From positions 124,001 to 188,000 of the forward strand of contig CBDCFF010000033.1 in assembly GCA_965216225.1 (NCBI GenBank): 64,000 nucleotides of DNA. The letters are read 5' to 3'. The DNA is from 3107 sp965216225 (GTDB lineage Bacteria; Pseudomonadota; Alphaproteobacteria; Rhodobacterales; Rhodobacteraceae). Numbering within the stretch: the first letter of the stretch is position 1; every line of letters starts with the position of its first letter. Shown here one piece after another: positions 35,478-44,668 of the stretch. The notes beneath the pieces are model-generated. The model was not told the origin of the DNA. It did no database searches and saw nothing but the letters and a program-made list of their open reading frames with translations. Position numbers and translations under genes: made by a program.

Positions 35478-36320
35478 GATTCATCGTGAGTTGATGATAG
35501 CCGCGGCCAGATAGATCATGGAGGAGAAGCTCTGATCTGTTTTGCAGGCCCGCAACGCAATACGCTTGAATTCCTTGAGTTTCCGGAAGTAATTTTCGAT
35601 CAGGTGTCGCCATTTGTAGCAGTGTTTGTCAAATTCCGGCGGAAACTTCCGGTTCGATCTGGGCGGAATGACTGGCACAATCCCCGACTTGTCCAGATTT
35701 TCGCGCAACCAGTCGGCATCAAACGCCCGATCCGCGAGGAGCATCTCGCACGAAACACCCTCGATCAACTCGGATGTTTCGCTCAAATCGTGGGCTTGCC
35801 CAGGCATCAGGCGGAAGGAGACAAGATTGCCAGGCGCATCTGTCAGAGCCAGGATTCTGGTGGTAATTCCAGAAAAAGAGTACTGTGAGAGCGCCCTGTA
35901 GCCTGGCTTTGAGCCCCCCTTTTGCGCCCTGCCCGTGGCGGTGGACCTTCACGATTGTGCCGTCAATCATGACATACTCCATGTCAGGGTCATTTGAGAC
36001 AGCGTCAAATATCCGTTTGAAAACATCGGCTCTTACCCAATGGCGGAAACGTTTGTAAACGGTGTTCCAATTGCCAAAGCCGGATGGAAGATCACGCCAG
36101 GGCGCCCCGGTTCGAGCAATCCACAATACGGCTTGCCAGAAAAAGACGGCTGTCACCGCCAGTGCGACCGGGATCGCGTTTCTTGCCAAAACAATGCGGT
36201 TCCATCAAAGCCCATTGCGCGTCATTGATAACAAAACGCTCGCTCAACATTTCATTCTCCCTTTTGGAAAGAATGAATCAGATGTCAGCGCAAATGAAAA
36301 CCCTGAATCTCAACAGGCCC
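35467..36320 (-). mobile_element. IS5-family (IS427-type) element
   Basis: Perfect terminal repeats GGGCCTGTTGAGATTCA at both ends, flanked by TA on each side (35465-35466 and 36321-36322). The TA on the left is shared with the preceding IS630, the TA on the right with the following IS630. Confidence 0.85.
35481..36250 (-). pseudogene. IS5-family transposase with two frameshifts
   Basis: From ATG 36250: MLSERFVINDAQWALMEPHC, shifting near 36145 to QAVLWIARTGAPWRDLPSGF, then NTVYKRFRHWVRADVFKRIF and VMIDGTIVKVHRHGQGAKGG (catalytic Asp). A second shift at about 35890-35860 leads to LMPGQAHDLSETSELIEGVS, LLADRAFDADWLRENL (Asp) and WRHLIENYFRKLKEFKRIAL (Glu). Many IS427-type elements are read from two overlapping frames, so the second shift could in part be natural, but the first is not at a slippery run. 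Confidence 0.85.
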
Positions 36321-36322
36321 TA

Positions 36323-37362
36323 GAGTCCTTCACATTTTGACTGCCCCATAGCCTGTGTTTTCGAGGTGGTTTTGGCATTCCTGTTGTGTGATTGATCCGA
36401 CGAGGCGTCCAACGTATCGTCAGACCTCTTCACTGGTTCGTTTCCGAGCCATCCGCATCCAGTGTTTGATCTTGGCGAATGTCTGCCCGATCGGGTTCAG
36501 GTCTGGCGAGTATGGTGGCAGGAACCACAACCGCGCGCCTGCCGCCCTGATGGCATCGCGCACGGCTTTCGATTTATGGCAGCCGAGGTTGTCCATGATG
36601 ACGATATCGCCGGGCTTTTGTGCAGGGACAAGCAGTTGATCGATACAGGCGCGGAAGGACTGCCCGTTGATCGGGCCGTCAAGGACACAGGGCGCCGTCA
36701 ATTGATCGCAGCGCAAGGCAGCAATGAACGTCATGGTGTTCCAGTGGCTATGGGGCGCAAAGCCGTGCAGGCGCCTTTTGGTCCCCGGCCGCGCAGCGGA
36801 GCCATGTTGGTCCTGATCCGGGTTTCATCAATGAAGACCAGCTTGCGCGGATCGAGTTGACGCATGACCCCCTTCCAGCGCTTTCGCCGGCGGGCCACAT
36901 CGGCTCGGGCCCGCTCAAGGGCGAGCAGTGTTTTTTTGAAGCTCGGCCCCTCGCGGCGCATAAAGGGCCAGACCGCATTGCGGGACACCTTGACGCCCCG
37001 CTTCGCCGGCATGTCTTTCAGACCATGCAGCGTCAGGTGCGGCGTGCGGTTGATCTGCTCCAGGATAAACTCACGGTGAGGTTCAAGGATAATCCTGCGG
37101 TGGCCACCCATCTTGCCAGGCGCCACGCTGCCAGTCTCGCGATATTGCTGGCGCCACTTGATCACCGAAGAAACTGCCACCGGGAAACGGGCAGCCACAA
37201 CACGTGCCGTCTCGCCGGAAACAACAGCTGCTGCTGCACGCTCCCGAAGATCATTCGAACAGGGTTTTACCATGCATGCCAGCCTCCAGTCCCGGCACGC
37301 AGTTTGAATCACAATTCAACGAAAAACGGAATCCCGAGATTCAAACAAATGATGAACCGCCC
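36323..37362 (-). mobile_element. IS630-family element, copy 1 of a two-copy type
   Basis: Ends at CTAG on both sides (TA at 36321-36322 and 37363-37364). The ends GAGTCCTTCACATTTTGACTG and GGCGGTTCATCATTTGTTTG match the copy at 52839-53883. About 1040 bp. Confidence 0.85.
36336..37273 (-). pseudogene. IS630-family transposase, copy 1 (4-bp deletion and early stop)
   Basis: From ATG 37273 (MVKPCSNDLRERAAAAVVSG) through the HTH and PSFKKTLLALERARADVARR, with an A7 run that keeps frame, to FIDETRIRTNMAPLRGRGPK. A 4-bp deletion relative to copy 2 then shifts frame at about 36772. The rest reads IVIMDNLGCHKSKAVRDAIR and SPDLNPIGQTFAKIKHWMRM, ending early at 36420 (TSEEV-stop, where copy 2 has TSEEAWRYVG). 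Also the Glu of the DDE triad region reads IGQTF in place of IEQTF. Confidence 0.88.
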
Positions 37363-37419
37363 TAGCGGGTTTCGCTCGGGAAGAACGCCGCCGGGTCTGA
37401 CGGGCAGGCGCACAAGCGT

Positions 37420-39837
37420 TCAGGCGCGCAGGCGTTCGCCCTTCGGATCAAAGGCGGGTTCTGTCAGAATACGGGCCTTGTGCGGTTTGCCGAGGATGAA
37501 GACCTCTACCGTATCGCCGGGTCTGGCGACCGCCGGATCGGCATATCCCAGCGCCAGCGATTTTCCCACCGAATAGCCATAAGCCCCGGATGTAACCTGC
37601 CCCACGGCGCGCCCATCCGGCGTAAAGACCGGCTCACCGCCGCTCGCATCGGCATCATGTATGGCGTCTATCTCGAATATCGACAGCACCTGGCGCGGGG
37701 CATTGTCCCTGACCTTCAGATATGCGTCCTTGTGCAGGAACGCCTTGTCCAGCCTGATCAGCGCGTCCAGCCCGACCTCCTGCGGCCAGTATTCCTGACT
37801 GTATTCACGGCCCCAGGAGCCATAGCCCTTCTCGATCCGCAGCGAGCCCAGCGCGCGGGAGCCGACAGGACCGCCGCCGAACGCCGCCGCCGCCGACAGC
37901 AGCGCGGTGCAGAGCCGCACCTGATCTTCCTCGGCGCAATGCAGTTCCCACCCCAGATCGCCGGTAAAGCTGACGCGGATCGCCAGACAGGCGACGCCCG
38001 CCACCTCGATGGTCCGGGACCGCATGAAGCGGAACGCCTCATTCGACAGATCGGCGTTTGTCATCCGTTGCAGCATGTCGCGCGCTTTCGGACCGGCGAT
38101 GTTGAAGCCCGCAATGCGGTCGGTGGCGATCTCGAAACCCGTGCCCTCCGGCAACGGCACCATATTGAAGAAACGCAGGTGATAGCGTTCGGCCATGCCG
38201 GAACCCACCATCATGTATTCGTCATCGGCGACCTTGGTGATAGTGAAATCCCCCGCCACGCCGCCGCGCGCCGAAATCAGCGGCGTCAGGCAGGACCGGC
38301 CGATCTCCGTGGGCACCCGATTGGCCACCAGACGATCCAGCCAGCCATGTGCGCCCGGCCCCCTGATCACGTAATTGGCGAAATTCGAAATGTCGATCAC
38401 GCCGACATTCCGGCGCAGCATGATCGCCTCGGCGCCCACCGGTTCCCACCAGTTCTGACGGGTGAAACCGTTGGTGTCCTCGACCCCCGGTTCGCCGGCA
38501 AACCACAGCGGATGCTCCCACCCGCAATTGAGGCCGAACACGCAGCCCATTTCCTTCTGCATCCCATAAGTCGGGCGCACACGCGCGGGGCGGCCTGCGG
38601 AACGCTCCTCATTCGGGAAATGGATTGCAAAACGACGGGAATACTGATCCTCGACCCTGGCTTTCGAAAATTTCCTGCTGGCCCAGTCCCCGAAGCGCGC
38701 CAGATCCCAGACGAACATGTCATATTGCGGCTCGCCCTCGATGATCCACTGCGCCGTCAGCAGCCCCAGACCGCCGGATTGGGAAAACCCCGGAATGATG
38801 CCGCCGCAGACGAAGTAGTTCTTCAGTTCCGGCACCGGCCCCCACAGCGCGTTCGCATCGGGCGACCAGATCATCGGCCCGTTGATCACCCGCCTGACCC
38901 CGGCAGTGGCGGCGACCGGCACGCGCTCGGTCGCGCGGATGACGTTTTCCATGATCCGGTCCAGATCGTCAGGAAACAGGTCATGGGCAAAATCCGGCGG
39001 CGTTCCGTTTTCGGCCCAGAACTTCATGTCCTTTTCATAAGCGCCGATCAGCAGGCCATTGCCTTCCTGCCGGAAATAATACTCTCCGTCCCGGTCCGCG
39101 ATCGACGGCAGGCGGCGGCCCAGATTGGCCACTTCGTCAATGGCTTCGGTCACGAAATACTGGTGTTCGGTCGGTTGCAGCGGCAGTTCCAGCCCGGCCA
39201 GCGCCGCCACCTCGCGCCCCCACAGCCCGGCGGCATTCACCACCCATTGCGTGTGAATGTCGCCCTTTTCCGTGCGCACGGTCCAACTGCCATCCGGTCG
39301 CTGCCCGGTCCCGGTCACAGGGCAGAACCGCTCTACCACCGCGCCCATCCTGCGCGCGCCCGCCGCATAGGCATGAGTCACCCCCGACGGGTCCACATTG
39401 CCGCCATCGGGCTCGAACATGATGCAGCGGATGTCGTCGAACTGCGCCAGCGGGTGCAGCTCCTGCGCCTGTTTCCTGCTTACTTCGTGAAAGTTCAGCC
39501 CGTATAGCCGCGCCTTCGTTTCCTGAAGGCGCAGTTGGTGCTCTCGCTCGGCAGTTTGCGCAAGATAGAGGGAACCCGGCTGGAAAATACCGCATCCCTG
39601 CCCGGTTTCCTGCTCCAGTTCCCTGTACAGGCTCATCGTATAGTGCTGCACGCGGGTTACATTGTTGTTGTCGTGCAGCCCGTGAATATTGGCCGCTGCA
39701 TGCCAGGTAGAACCGGATGTCAGTTCATCGCGCTCCAGCAACATGCAATCCGTCCATCCGAGTTTGGCGAGATGGTAAAGGATGGAACAGCCGACAAGCC
39801 CGCCTCCGATAACGACAGCCTGAGCGTGGGATTTCAT
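37420..39837 (-). CDS. FAD-dependent oxidoreductase, dimethylglycine/sarcosine dehydrogenase-like (1)
   Basis: 805 residues in two parts. The N-terminal DAO domain (1-~390) has the dinucleotide fold VVIGGGLVGCSILYHLAKLG and the flavin-attachment-type motif SGSTWHAA. The C-terminal part (about 420-800) is the aminomethyltransferase (GcvT-like) folate domain: GVIDISNFANYVIRGPGAHG, VSFTGDLGWELHCAEEDQVR and TSGAYGYSVGKSLALGYADP. Such proteins oxidatively remove N-methyl groups from dimethylglycine, sarcosine or related substrates and pass one-carbon units to tetrahydrofolate. ATG 39837 is chosen at MKSHAQAVVIGGG. Divergent from a paralogue 230 bp away. Substrate unknown. Confidence 0.9.
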   Translation of the reverse strand: MKSHAQAVVIGGGLVGCSILYHLAKLGWTDCMLLERDELTSGSTWHAAANIHGLHDNNNVTRVQHYTMSLYRELEQETGQGCGIFQPGSLYLAQTAEREHQLRLQETKARLYGLNFHEVSRKQAQELHPLAQFDDIRCIMFEPDGGNVDPSGVTHAYAAGARRMGAVVERFCPVTGTGQRPDGSWTVRTEKGDIHTQWVVNAAGLWGREVAALAGLELPLQPTEHQYFVTEAIDEVANLGRRLPSIADRDGEYYFRQEGNGLLIGAYEKDMKFWAENGTPPDFAHDLFPDDLDRIMENVIRATERVPVAATAGVRRVINGPMIWSPDANALWGPVPELKNYFVCGGIIPGFSQSGGLGLLTAQWIIEGEPQYDMFVWDLARFGDWASRKFSKARVEDQYSRRFAIHFPNEERSAGRPARVRPTYGMQKEMGCVFGLNCGWEHPLWFAGEPGVEDTNGFTRQNWWEPVGAEAIMLRRNVGVIDISNFANYVIRGPGAHGWLDRLVANRVPTEIGRSCLTPLISARGGVAGDFTITKVADDEYMMVGSGMAERYHLRFFNMVPLPEGTGFEIATDRIAGFNIAGPKARDMLQRMTNADLSNEAFRFMRSRTIEVAGVACLAIRVSFTGDLGWELHCAEEDQVRLCTALLSAAAAFGGGPVGSRALGSLRIEKGYGSWGREYSQEYWPQEVGLDALIRLDKAFLHKDAYLKVRDNAPRQVLSIFEIDAIHDADASGGEPVFTPDGRAVGQVTSGAYGYSVGKSLALGYADPAVARPGDTVEVFILGKPHKARILTEPAFDPKGERLRA

Positions 39838-39957
39838 GGGCAAGGCGCCTCTGTTTGTCCGAATTCGGTCCAGCCTGCGCCCGCAAAATGCAAAAATGAT
39901 GCCGGTTCCCGACATCGGTTTTGCCCTCAGCGTCAATTTGCATGAAAAACAATTCAC

Positions 39958-40027
39958 ATGGCGGTGATTCATTTGCGACAGATCGCGACGGTTTCGTGCG
40001 TGAATTCATGCCGCCATCGCCGCAAAT
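39958..40027. promoter_or_regulatory. interleaved inverted repeats between the divergent oxidoreductase genes
   Basis: ATGGCGG (39958-39964) pairs with CCGCCAT (40011-40017), and ATTTGCG (39971-39977) with CGCAAAT (40021-40027). The arms have nearly equal spacing, in the 230-bp shared promoter region. Possibly operator half-sites. Confidence 0.35.
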
Positions 40028-40067
40028 GCTTGGACAACAGCCATGTGATCGAAACAATGAGGCCAAA

Positions 40068-42476
40068 ATGAACCCCCATACCAGGGTTTGCGTGATCGGC
40101 GGCGGGGTCGTCGGATGTTCGGTCCTGTACCATCTGACCAGACTGGGATGGTCGGACGTGATGCTGATCGAGCGCTCGGAACTGACATCCGGCTCTACCT
40201 GGCACGCGGCGGGCGGGTTTCATACGCTGAACGGCGACACCAACATGGCGGCGTTGCAGGGCTATACCATCCGGCTTTACAAGGAACTGGAAGAACTGAC
40301 AGGCATGTCGTGCGGTCTGCACCATGTTGGCGGGGTGACGCTGGCCGACACGCCCGAACGCATGGACATGCTGAAGGCCGAACGCGGCAAACACCGCTAT
40401 ATGGGGCTGCATACAGAGATTCTGGGGCCTGAAGAAATAAGGAAAATCGCCCCCGTCACCAATGTCGAGGGCGTCATCGGCGGGCTTTACGACCCGCTTG
40501 ACGGGCATCTCGACCCGTCCGGCACGACCCACGCCTATGCCAGAGGCGCCCGGATGCAGGGCGCAGAGATCGTCCTGCATACCCGGGTCGTCGAAACCCG
40601 CCCGCGCCCCGGCGGCGGTTGGGAGGTCGTGACCGACAAGGGCACGGTAATCGCCGAACATGTGGTCAATGCCGGCGGCCTCTGGGCGCGCGAGGTGGCC
40701 GCCATGGCCGGCGTCTATCTGCCGCTTCTGCCAATGGCGCATCAGTATCTTGTCACCGACGAAATACCGATGATTTACCAGCGTGATGCGGAACACCCCC
40801 ATGTCATGGACCCGGGCGGCGAAAGCTATCTGCGGCAAGAGGGGCGCGGCCTTTGCATCGGTTTTTACGAACAGCCCTGCAAGCCGTGGTCCGTCGATGG
40901 CACGCCCCGGGATTTCGGCCACGAACTGCTGCCCGATGACCTCGACAAGATCGCCGATTCGGTAGAGTTCGCCTATCACCGTTTCCCGGTTCTTGCAGAG
41001 GCGGGCGTCAAGACCGTGATCCATGGCCCGTTCACCTTTGCGCCCGATGGCAACCCGCTTGTCGGTCCGGTTCCGGGGCTGCGCAATTACTGGTCGGCCT
41101 GCGGTGTCATGGCCGGGTTCAGCCAGGGCGGCGGCGTCGGGCTGAGCCTTGCGCAATGGCTGATCGAAGGCGAACCGGAACGCAATGTCTTCGCCATGGA
41201 TGTGGCGCGTTTCGGCGCATGGATCACGCCGGGCTATACGGTGCCGAAAGTCATCGAAAACTATCGGAACCGTTTCTCGGTCGTCTATCCGAACGAAGAG
41301 CTTCCCGCCGCCCGTCCGTTCTGGACGACACCCATGTATGACATCTTCGACAGGATGGGCGCGGTGTGGGGACAGCAATTCGGGCTGGAAGTGCCGAACT
41401 ACTTTGCCAAAGACGGGGAGCCGCGCCGCGAAACCCCGTCCTTCCGCCGCTCAAACGCCTGGGAGGCCACCGGGCGTGAGGTGAAGGTCGTCCGAGAAGC
41501 CGTTGGAATCAATGAGATTCATAATTTCGGAAAGTTCAGGGTCACGGGCGTGGGCGTGCGGGCATGGCTTGATCGGATCATGGCGGGCCGAATCCCGCAA
41601 GCCGGCCGTCTGAGCCTGACCCCCATGCTGTCGCCGAAGGGCCGTCTGATCGGCGATTTTACCGTCTCATGCCTGTCCGAAGCCGAATTCCAGCTTGCCG
41701 CCTCTTATGGCTCTCAGGGTTTTCACGAACGCTGGTTCCGGCAGAACCTCGGCGAAGGCATTGAAATCGAGAATGTTTCCGACCGCCGCACCGGCTTTCA
41801 GATCGCCGGACCCAGGGCGCGCGATGTGCTGGCTGCGGTGACACGCACCGATGTTTCCAACGTGCGGTTTCTGGATGTCCGCCGGATGGTCATCGGCATG
41901 TGCGACTGCATCGTGCAGCGCGTCAGCTATACCGGCGATCTGGGCTATGAGATCTATACCGACGCGATGAGCCAGCGGGCGCTGTGGCAAGTGCTGTGGA
42001 GCGAAGGCCGGAAACACGGTATGCGCCCCTTTGGCATGCGCGCGATGATGAGCCTGCGGCTCGACAGGTTCTTCGGCTCATGGCTGTCAGAGTTCTCGCC
42101 CGACTACACGGCGGGCGAAACCGGTCTGGATCGTTTCATCTCGTTCGGAAAGAACGCGGATTTCATCGGTCGGGCGGCCGCAGAGCAGGAGCGCTCGGAA
42201 GGTTCCGCCCGAAAACTGGTTGCATTCGACGTGGACGCCGATGACGCCGATGTCATCGCCGATGAGCCGGTCTGGATTGATGGCGAAGTCAGAGGCTTCT
42301 GCACCTCTGGCGGTTATTCCCACCATACGGGAAAATCCATCGCGATGGCGCTTGTTCCGGGCAAATTCGCCACGCCCGGACTGGAAGCGGAGATCGAGAT
42401 TCTTGGTGACATGCGCCGGGCGCGCCTGATTTCCGCCCCGCTCTTCGACCCGGACGGAACGAGGATGCGCGGCTAG
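40068..42476 (+). CDS. FAD-dependent oxidoreductase, dimethylglycine/sarcosine dehydrogenase-like (2)
   Basis: 802 residues, same two-part plan as its divergent neighbour. N-terminal VCVIGGGVVGCSVLYHLTRL and TSGSTWHAAGGFHTLNGDTN, FAD-domain end CGVMAGFSQGGGVGLSLAQW, then the GcvT-like part with VGINEIHNFGKFRVTGVGVR, RVSYTGDLGYEIYTDAMSQR and CTSGGYSHHTGKSIAMALVP. It differs clearly from paralogue 1 in the substrate-side loops (GGFHTLNGD against ANIHGLHDN), so the pair probably handle different methylated amines. ATG 40068 follows a weak GAGG site. Confidence 0.9.
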   Translation: MNPHTRVCVIGGGVVGCSVLYHLTRLGWSDVMLIERSELTSGSTWHAAGGFHTLNGDTNMAALQGYTIRLYKELEELTGMSCGLHHVGGVTLADTPERMDMLKAERGKHRYMGLHTEILGPEEIRKIAPVTNVEGVIGGLYDPLDGHLDPSGTTHAYARGARMQGAEIVLHTRVVETRPRPGGGWEVVTDKGTVIAEHVVNAGGLWAREVAAMAGVYLPLLPMAHQYLVTDEIPMIYQRDAEHPHVMDPGGESYLRQEGRGLCIGFYEQPCKPWSVDGTPRDFGHELLPDDLDKIADSVEFAYHRFPVLAEAGVKTVIHGPFTFAPDGNPLVGPVPGLRNYWSACGVMAGFSQGGGVGLSLAQWLIEGEPERNVFAMDVARFGAWITPGYTVPKVIENYRNRFSVVYPNEELPAARPFWTTPMYDIFDRMGAVWGQQFGLEVPNYFAKDGEPRRETPSFRRSNAWEATGREVKVVREAVGINEIHNFGKFRVTGVGVRAWLDRIMAGRIPQAGRLSLTPMLSPKGRLIGDFTVSCLSEAEFQLAASYGSQGFHERWFRQNLGEGIEIENVSDRRTGFQIAGPRARDVLAAVTRTDVSNVRFLDVRRMVIGMCDCIVQRVSYTGDLGYEIYTDAMSQRALWQVLWSEGRKHGMRPFGMRAMMSLRLDRFFGSWLSEFSPDYTAGETGLDRFISFGKNADFIGRAAAEQERSEGSARKLVAFDVDADDADVIADEPVWIDGEVRGFCTSGGYSHHTGKSIAMALVPGKFATPGLEAEIEILGDMRRARLISAPLFDPDGTRMRG

Positions 42477-42549
42477 AGGCGTCCATCTGCACAAGGTTCC
42501 CGCATGGTTCCTGCATGGTTTCTGCTGGTTTCTGCATGGCGCCGGTTCG

Positions 42550-42725
42550 GAATGTCGGCGGAGTGCAGGCGCTGATGATCACGCATTCTTCGGGGCCGAC
42601 CTGCCGCAGGGACACTTGGTCACTTCCGCCCGCTTCGCCAGAGCACGCCGGGACAGGCCCGCGCGCTCTCGCAATGCGCGCAGGCGCAACCCGAGTTCCA
42701 GGTCATCGTGATGATTGTCCGGCAT
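42550..42725 (-). pseudogene. XRE-type (cupin) regulator with internal deletion
   Basis: From ATG 42725: MPDNHHDDLELGLRLRALRE, then RAGLSRRALAKRAEVT, the start of a helix-turn-helix of the XRE family. Immediately after VT the DNA switches, in another frame, to LRQVGPEECVIISACTPPTF, which resembles the cupin C-terminus of XRE-cupin regulators. About 400 bp of the middle appear deleted. The N-terminal frame stops at 42579. The rest of 42477-42886 shows no gene. Confidence 0.5.
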
Positions 42726-42886
42726 GTTTCCAGTACCCGGCAGGGACAGCGCCGTGCAATGTAATTCAACAGGTTGCAATGGGCAAGTCATGTCATCTTT
42801 CCATATGCCGAACCGCCCGGCAGCCGGGACAGGGCATGTTTCACGCGGGCGTTGGCGGTCATTATCGGGGAAATTCACTGAAAATC

Positions 42887-42972
42887 TGGTGCCCGAGGAG
42901 AGACTCGAACTCTCACGATGTTGCCATCGGGGGATTTTGAATCCCCTGCGTCTACCATTCCGCCACTCGGGC
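42887..42972 (-). tRNA. tRNA-Leu (anticodon CAA)
   Basis: Minus-strand cloverleaf with acceptor GCCCGAG/CTCGGGC, anticodon stem-loop GGGGA-TTCAAAA-TCCCC, a long variable arm (class II, GATGGCAACATC), T-arm with GTTCGAGTC and encoded CCA. 86 nt. Reads UUG. Confidence 0.95.
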
Positions 42973-43089
42973 CACCGGGGGTGATCTAACGGCCCTCCCC
43001 GTCTGCGTCCATCGGAAAATGCTGCAATGTTGCGATGCCTCTTGACCTGCCGCCGCGACCATGCTGCATGACGCTGGGGGATTGATGGA

Positions 43090-43668
43090 ATGATCAGACG
43101 CCTTTATGACCGGACCCTTTCACTGGCGGGCAGCCAAAATGCGCTCCGGGCATTGGCCGTGGTTGCGTTCGTCGAGGCGTCGGTCTTTCCGGCGCCGCCG
43201 GACGTGCTGATGATTCCGATGATCATCGCCCGCCCCGGTCGCGCCTGGCTGATTGCCTTTGTGGCGCTGGTCGGTTCGGTTCTCGGCGGCTTGGCGGGCT
43301 ATGCGATCGGCGCGGTTTTTTATGAGACCGTCGGCCTGCCGGTGCTGGAATTCTACGGCAGGGACGCGGATTTCGAGGATTTCGGCGCCCGCTACAATGA
43401 ATGGGGCGCATGGGCGGTGCTGGTCGCGGGCATCACCCCCTTTCCCTTCAAGGTGATCACCATCCTGTCGGGGGCCACGGGCCTGTCGCTGCCGGTCTTC
43501 GTGATCTCGTCGATCATCGCCCGGGGAATGCGGTTTTTCGTCGTTGCCGGGTTGTTGTGGAAATTCGGCGCGCCCATTCGCGGATTCATCGAAAGACGGC
43601 TTGCGCTTCTGTTCACACTGTTCATCATCCTGCTGATCGGCGGCTTCTGTCTGACGATGTATCCATGA
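43090..43668 (+). CDS. YqaA/VTT-domain (DedA-like) membrane protein
   Basis: 192 residues with about five hydrophobic segments. VVAFVEASVFPAPPDVLMIP is the entry motif and AVLVAGITPFPFKVITILSG the conserved re-entrant loop of the VTT/DedA superfamily in its YqaA branch, with the cytoplasmic-side Arg in SIIARGMRFFVVAG. Members move or scramble lipids or act in membrane homeostasis; the exact role is open. Its stop overlaps the dsbB start (ATGA), so the two are co-translated. Confidence 0.85.
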   Translation: MIRRLYDRTLSLAGSQNALRALAVVAFVEASVFPAPPDVLMIPMIIARPGRAWLIAFVALVGSVLGGLAGYAIGAVFYETVGLPVLEFYGRDADFEDFGARYNEWGAWAVLVAGITPFPFKVITILSGATGLSLPVFVISSIIARGMRFFVVAGLLWKFGAPIRGFIERRLALLFTLFIILLIGGFCLTMYP

Positions 43669-44120
43669 CCCGCAAACATCTGATTTTTCTTGCAGCCGGA
43701 GGATCGGCCATACTCCTGCTCGGGGCGCTGGGGTTTCAGCATCTGGGTGGCCTGGCGCCGTGCAGAATGTGCATCTGGCAAAGATGGCCGCACCTTGTGG
43801 CGATGGTCGCGGGGGCGGCGGCGCTGTGGTCGGGGGGGAAATTCTGGCTTTATGCCGCTGCAATCGCCGCCGCCATGACCGGCGCGACCGGGGTTTATCA
43901 CACAGGGGTCGAACGCGGCTGGTGGCAAGGCCCGAGCAGTTGCACGGGCGGCGGGCTGTCCGGGTTGAGCGGGAACGACCTGCTGGCCACTGACAATATC
44001 GCACTGCCGGTCATGTGCGATGAGGTTGCCTGGGAATTTCTTTCGCTTTCGATGGCAAGCTGGAACGCCGTGTTTTCATTCGCCGTCATGACCGTCTGGC
44101 TGATCGCGGCCCGGCGCTAA
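43665..44120 (+). CDS. dsbB: DsbB-type disulfide bond formation protein
   Basis: 151 residues, four membrane segments. The first periplasmic Cys pair is Cys33-X2-Cys36 (APCRMCIWQRWPH), and the second pair is Cys93 (SSCTGGG) and Cys118 (LPVMCDEVAWEF). It reoxidises DsbA and passes electrons to quinone. Length is slightly below E. coli DsbB. Ends overlapping by 4 bp with the convergent Lrp gene. Confidence 0.88.
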   Translation: MTRKHLIFLAAGGSAILLLGALGFQHLGGLAPCRMCIWQRWPHLVAMVAGAAALWSGGKFWLYAAAIAAAMTGATGVYHTGVERGWWQGPSSCTGGGLSGLSGNDLLATDNIALPVMCDEVAWEFLSLSMASWNAVFSFAVMTVWLIAARR

Positions 44121-44560
44121 CGCCGGGGATGCGCGCGCCCGCTGGACAGCCGCAGATTGGTTTCGCTGGTCATCACCCCGTCCAGATTGCGGATATCCGA
44201 AATAACGCGGTCGAGTTCTTCCAGCGTCTCGGTCCCGATCTCAACCATCAGATCCCATTTTCCGTTGGTGGTATGCACCGCCTCTACCGCCGGATACCCG
44301 TTCAGACGATGGATGATCCTGTCGGTGCCGCGCCCTTCGATGCCCAGAAGCATAAGCGCCCTGACCGGAGATTTGCGCGCCTCGTCCCGCAAGACGATGG
44401 TAAAGCCCAGGATCACACCCGAAGCGACCAGACGCTCGATCCGTGTGCGCACCGTCGTCCGGCTCAGACCGAGTTCGGCGGAAAGTTCGGAAAAGGTTTT
44501 GCGGGAATTGCGACGCAGCGCCGCGATCAGGCGTTCATCATTCCTGTCCATATCGTTCAT
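44117..44560 (-). CDS. Lrp/AsnC-family transcriptional regulator
   Basis: 147 residues. N-terminal HTH DERLIAALRRNSRKTFSELS, then AELGLSRTTVRTRIERLVAS, then the RAM domain with GRGTDRIIHRLNGYPAVEAV and NGKWDLMVEIGTETLEELDR. Divergent from the arginase gene by 108 bp, so it likely senses arginine or ornithine and controls arginase and ornithine cyclodeaminase. A second ATG at residue 4 (MDRND) is possible. Confidence 0.93.
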   Translation of the reverse strand: MNDMDRNDERLIAALRRNSRKTFSELSAELGLSRTTVRTRIERLVASGVILGFTIVLRDEARKSPVRALMLLGIEGRGTDRIIHRLNGYPAVEAVHTTNGKWDLMVEIGTETLEELDRVISDIRNLDGVMTSETNLRLSSGRAHPRR

Positions 44561-44668
44561 GTGCGACTTCCACTTTGACCAGTGCGCCTGTCAAACCTTC
44601 ATATTGCCGGTTTCGGTCCGCATCAATTGGAACGATTGATGCCCTGAAGCCTGTAAACCGGAGACAAC

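Noticed and set aside
39838..39972. Longer N-terminus for oxidoreductase 1
   Set aside because: The 45 extra residues precede the FAD-binding start and lie in the shared promoter region; MKSHAQAVVIGGG is the natural start.
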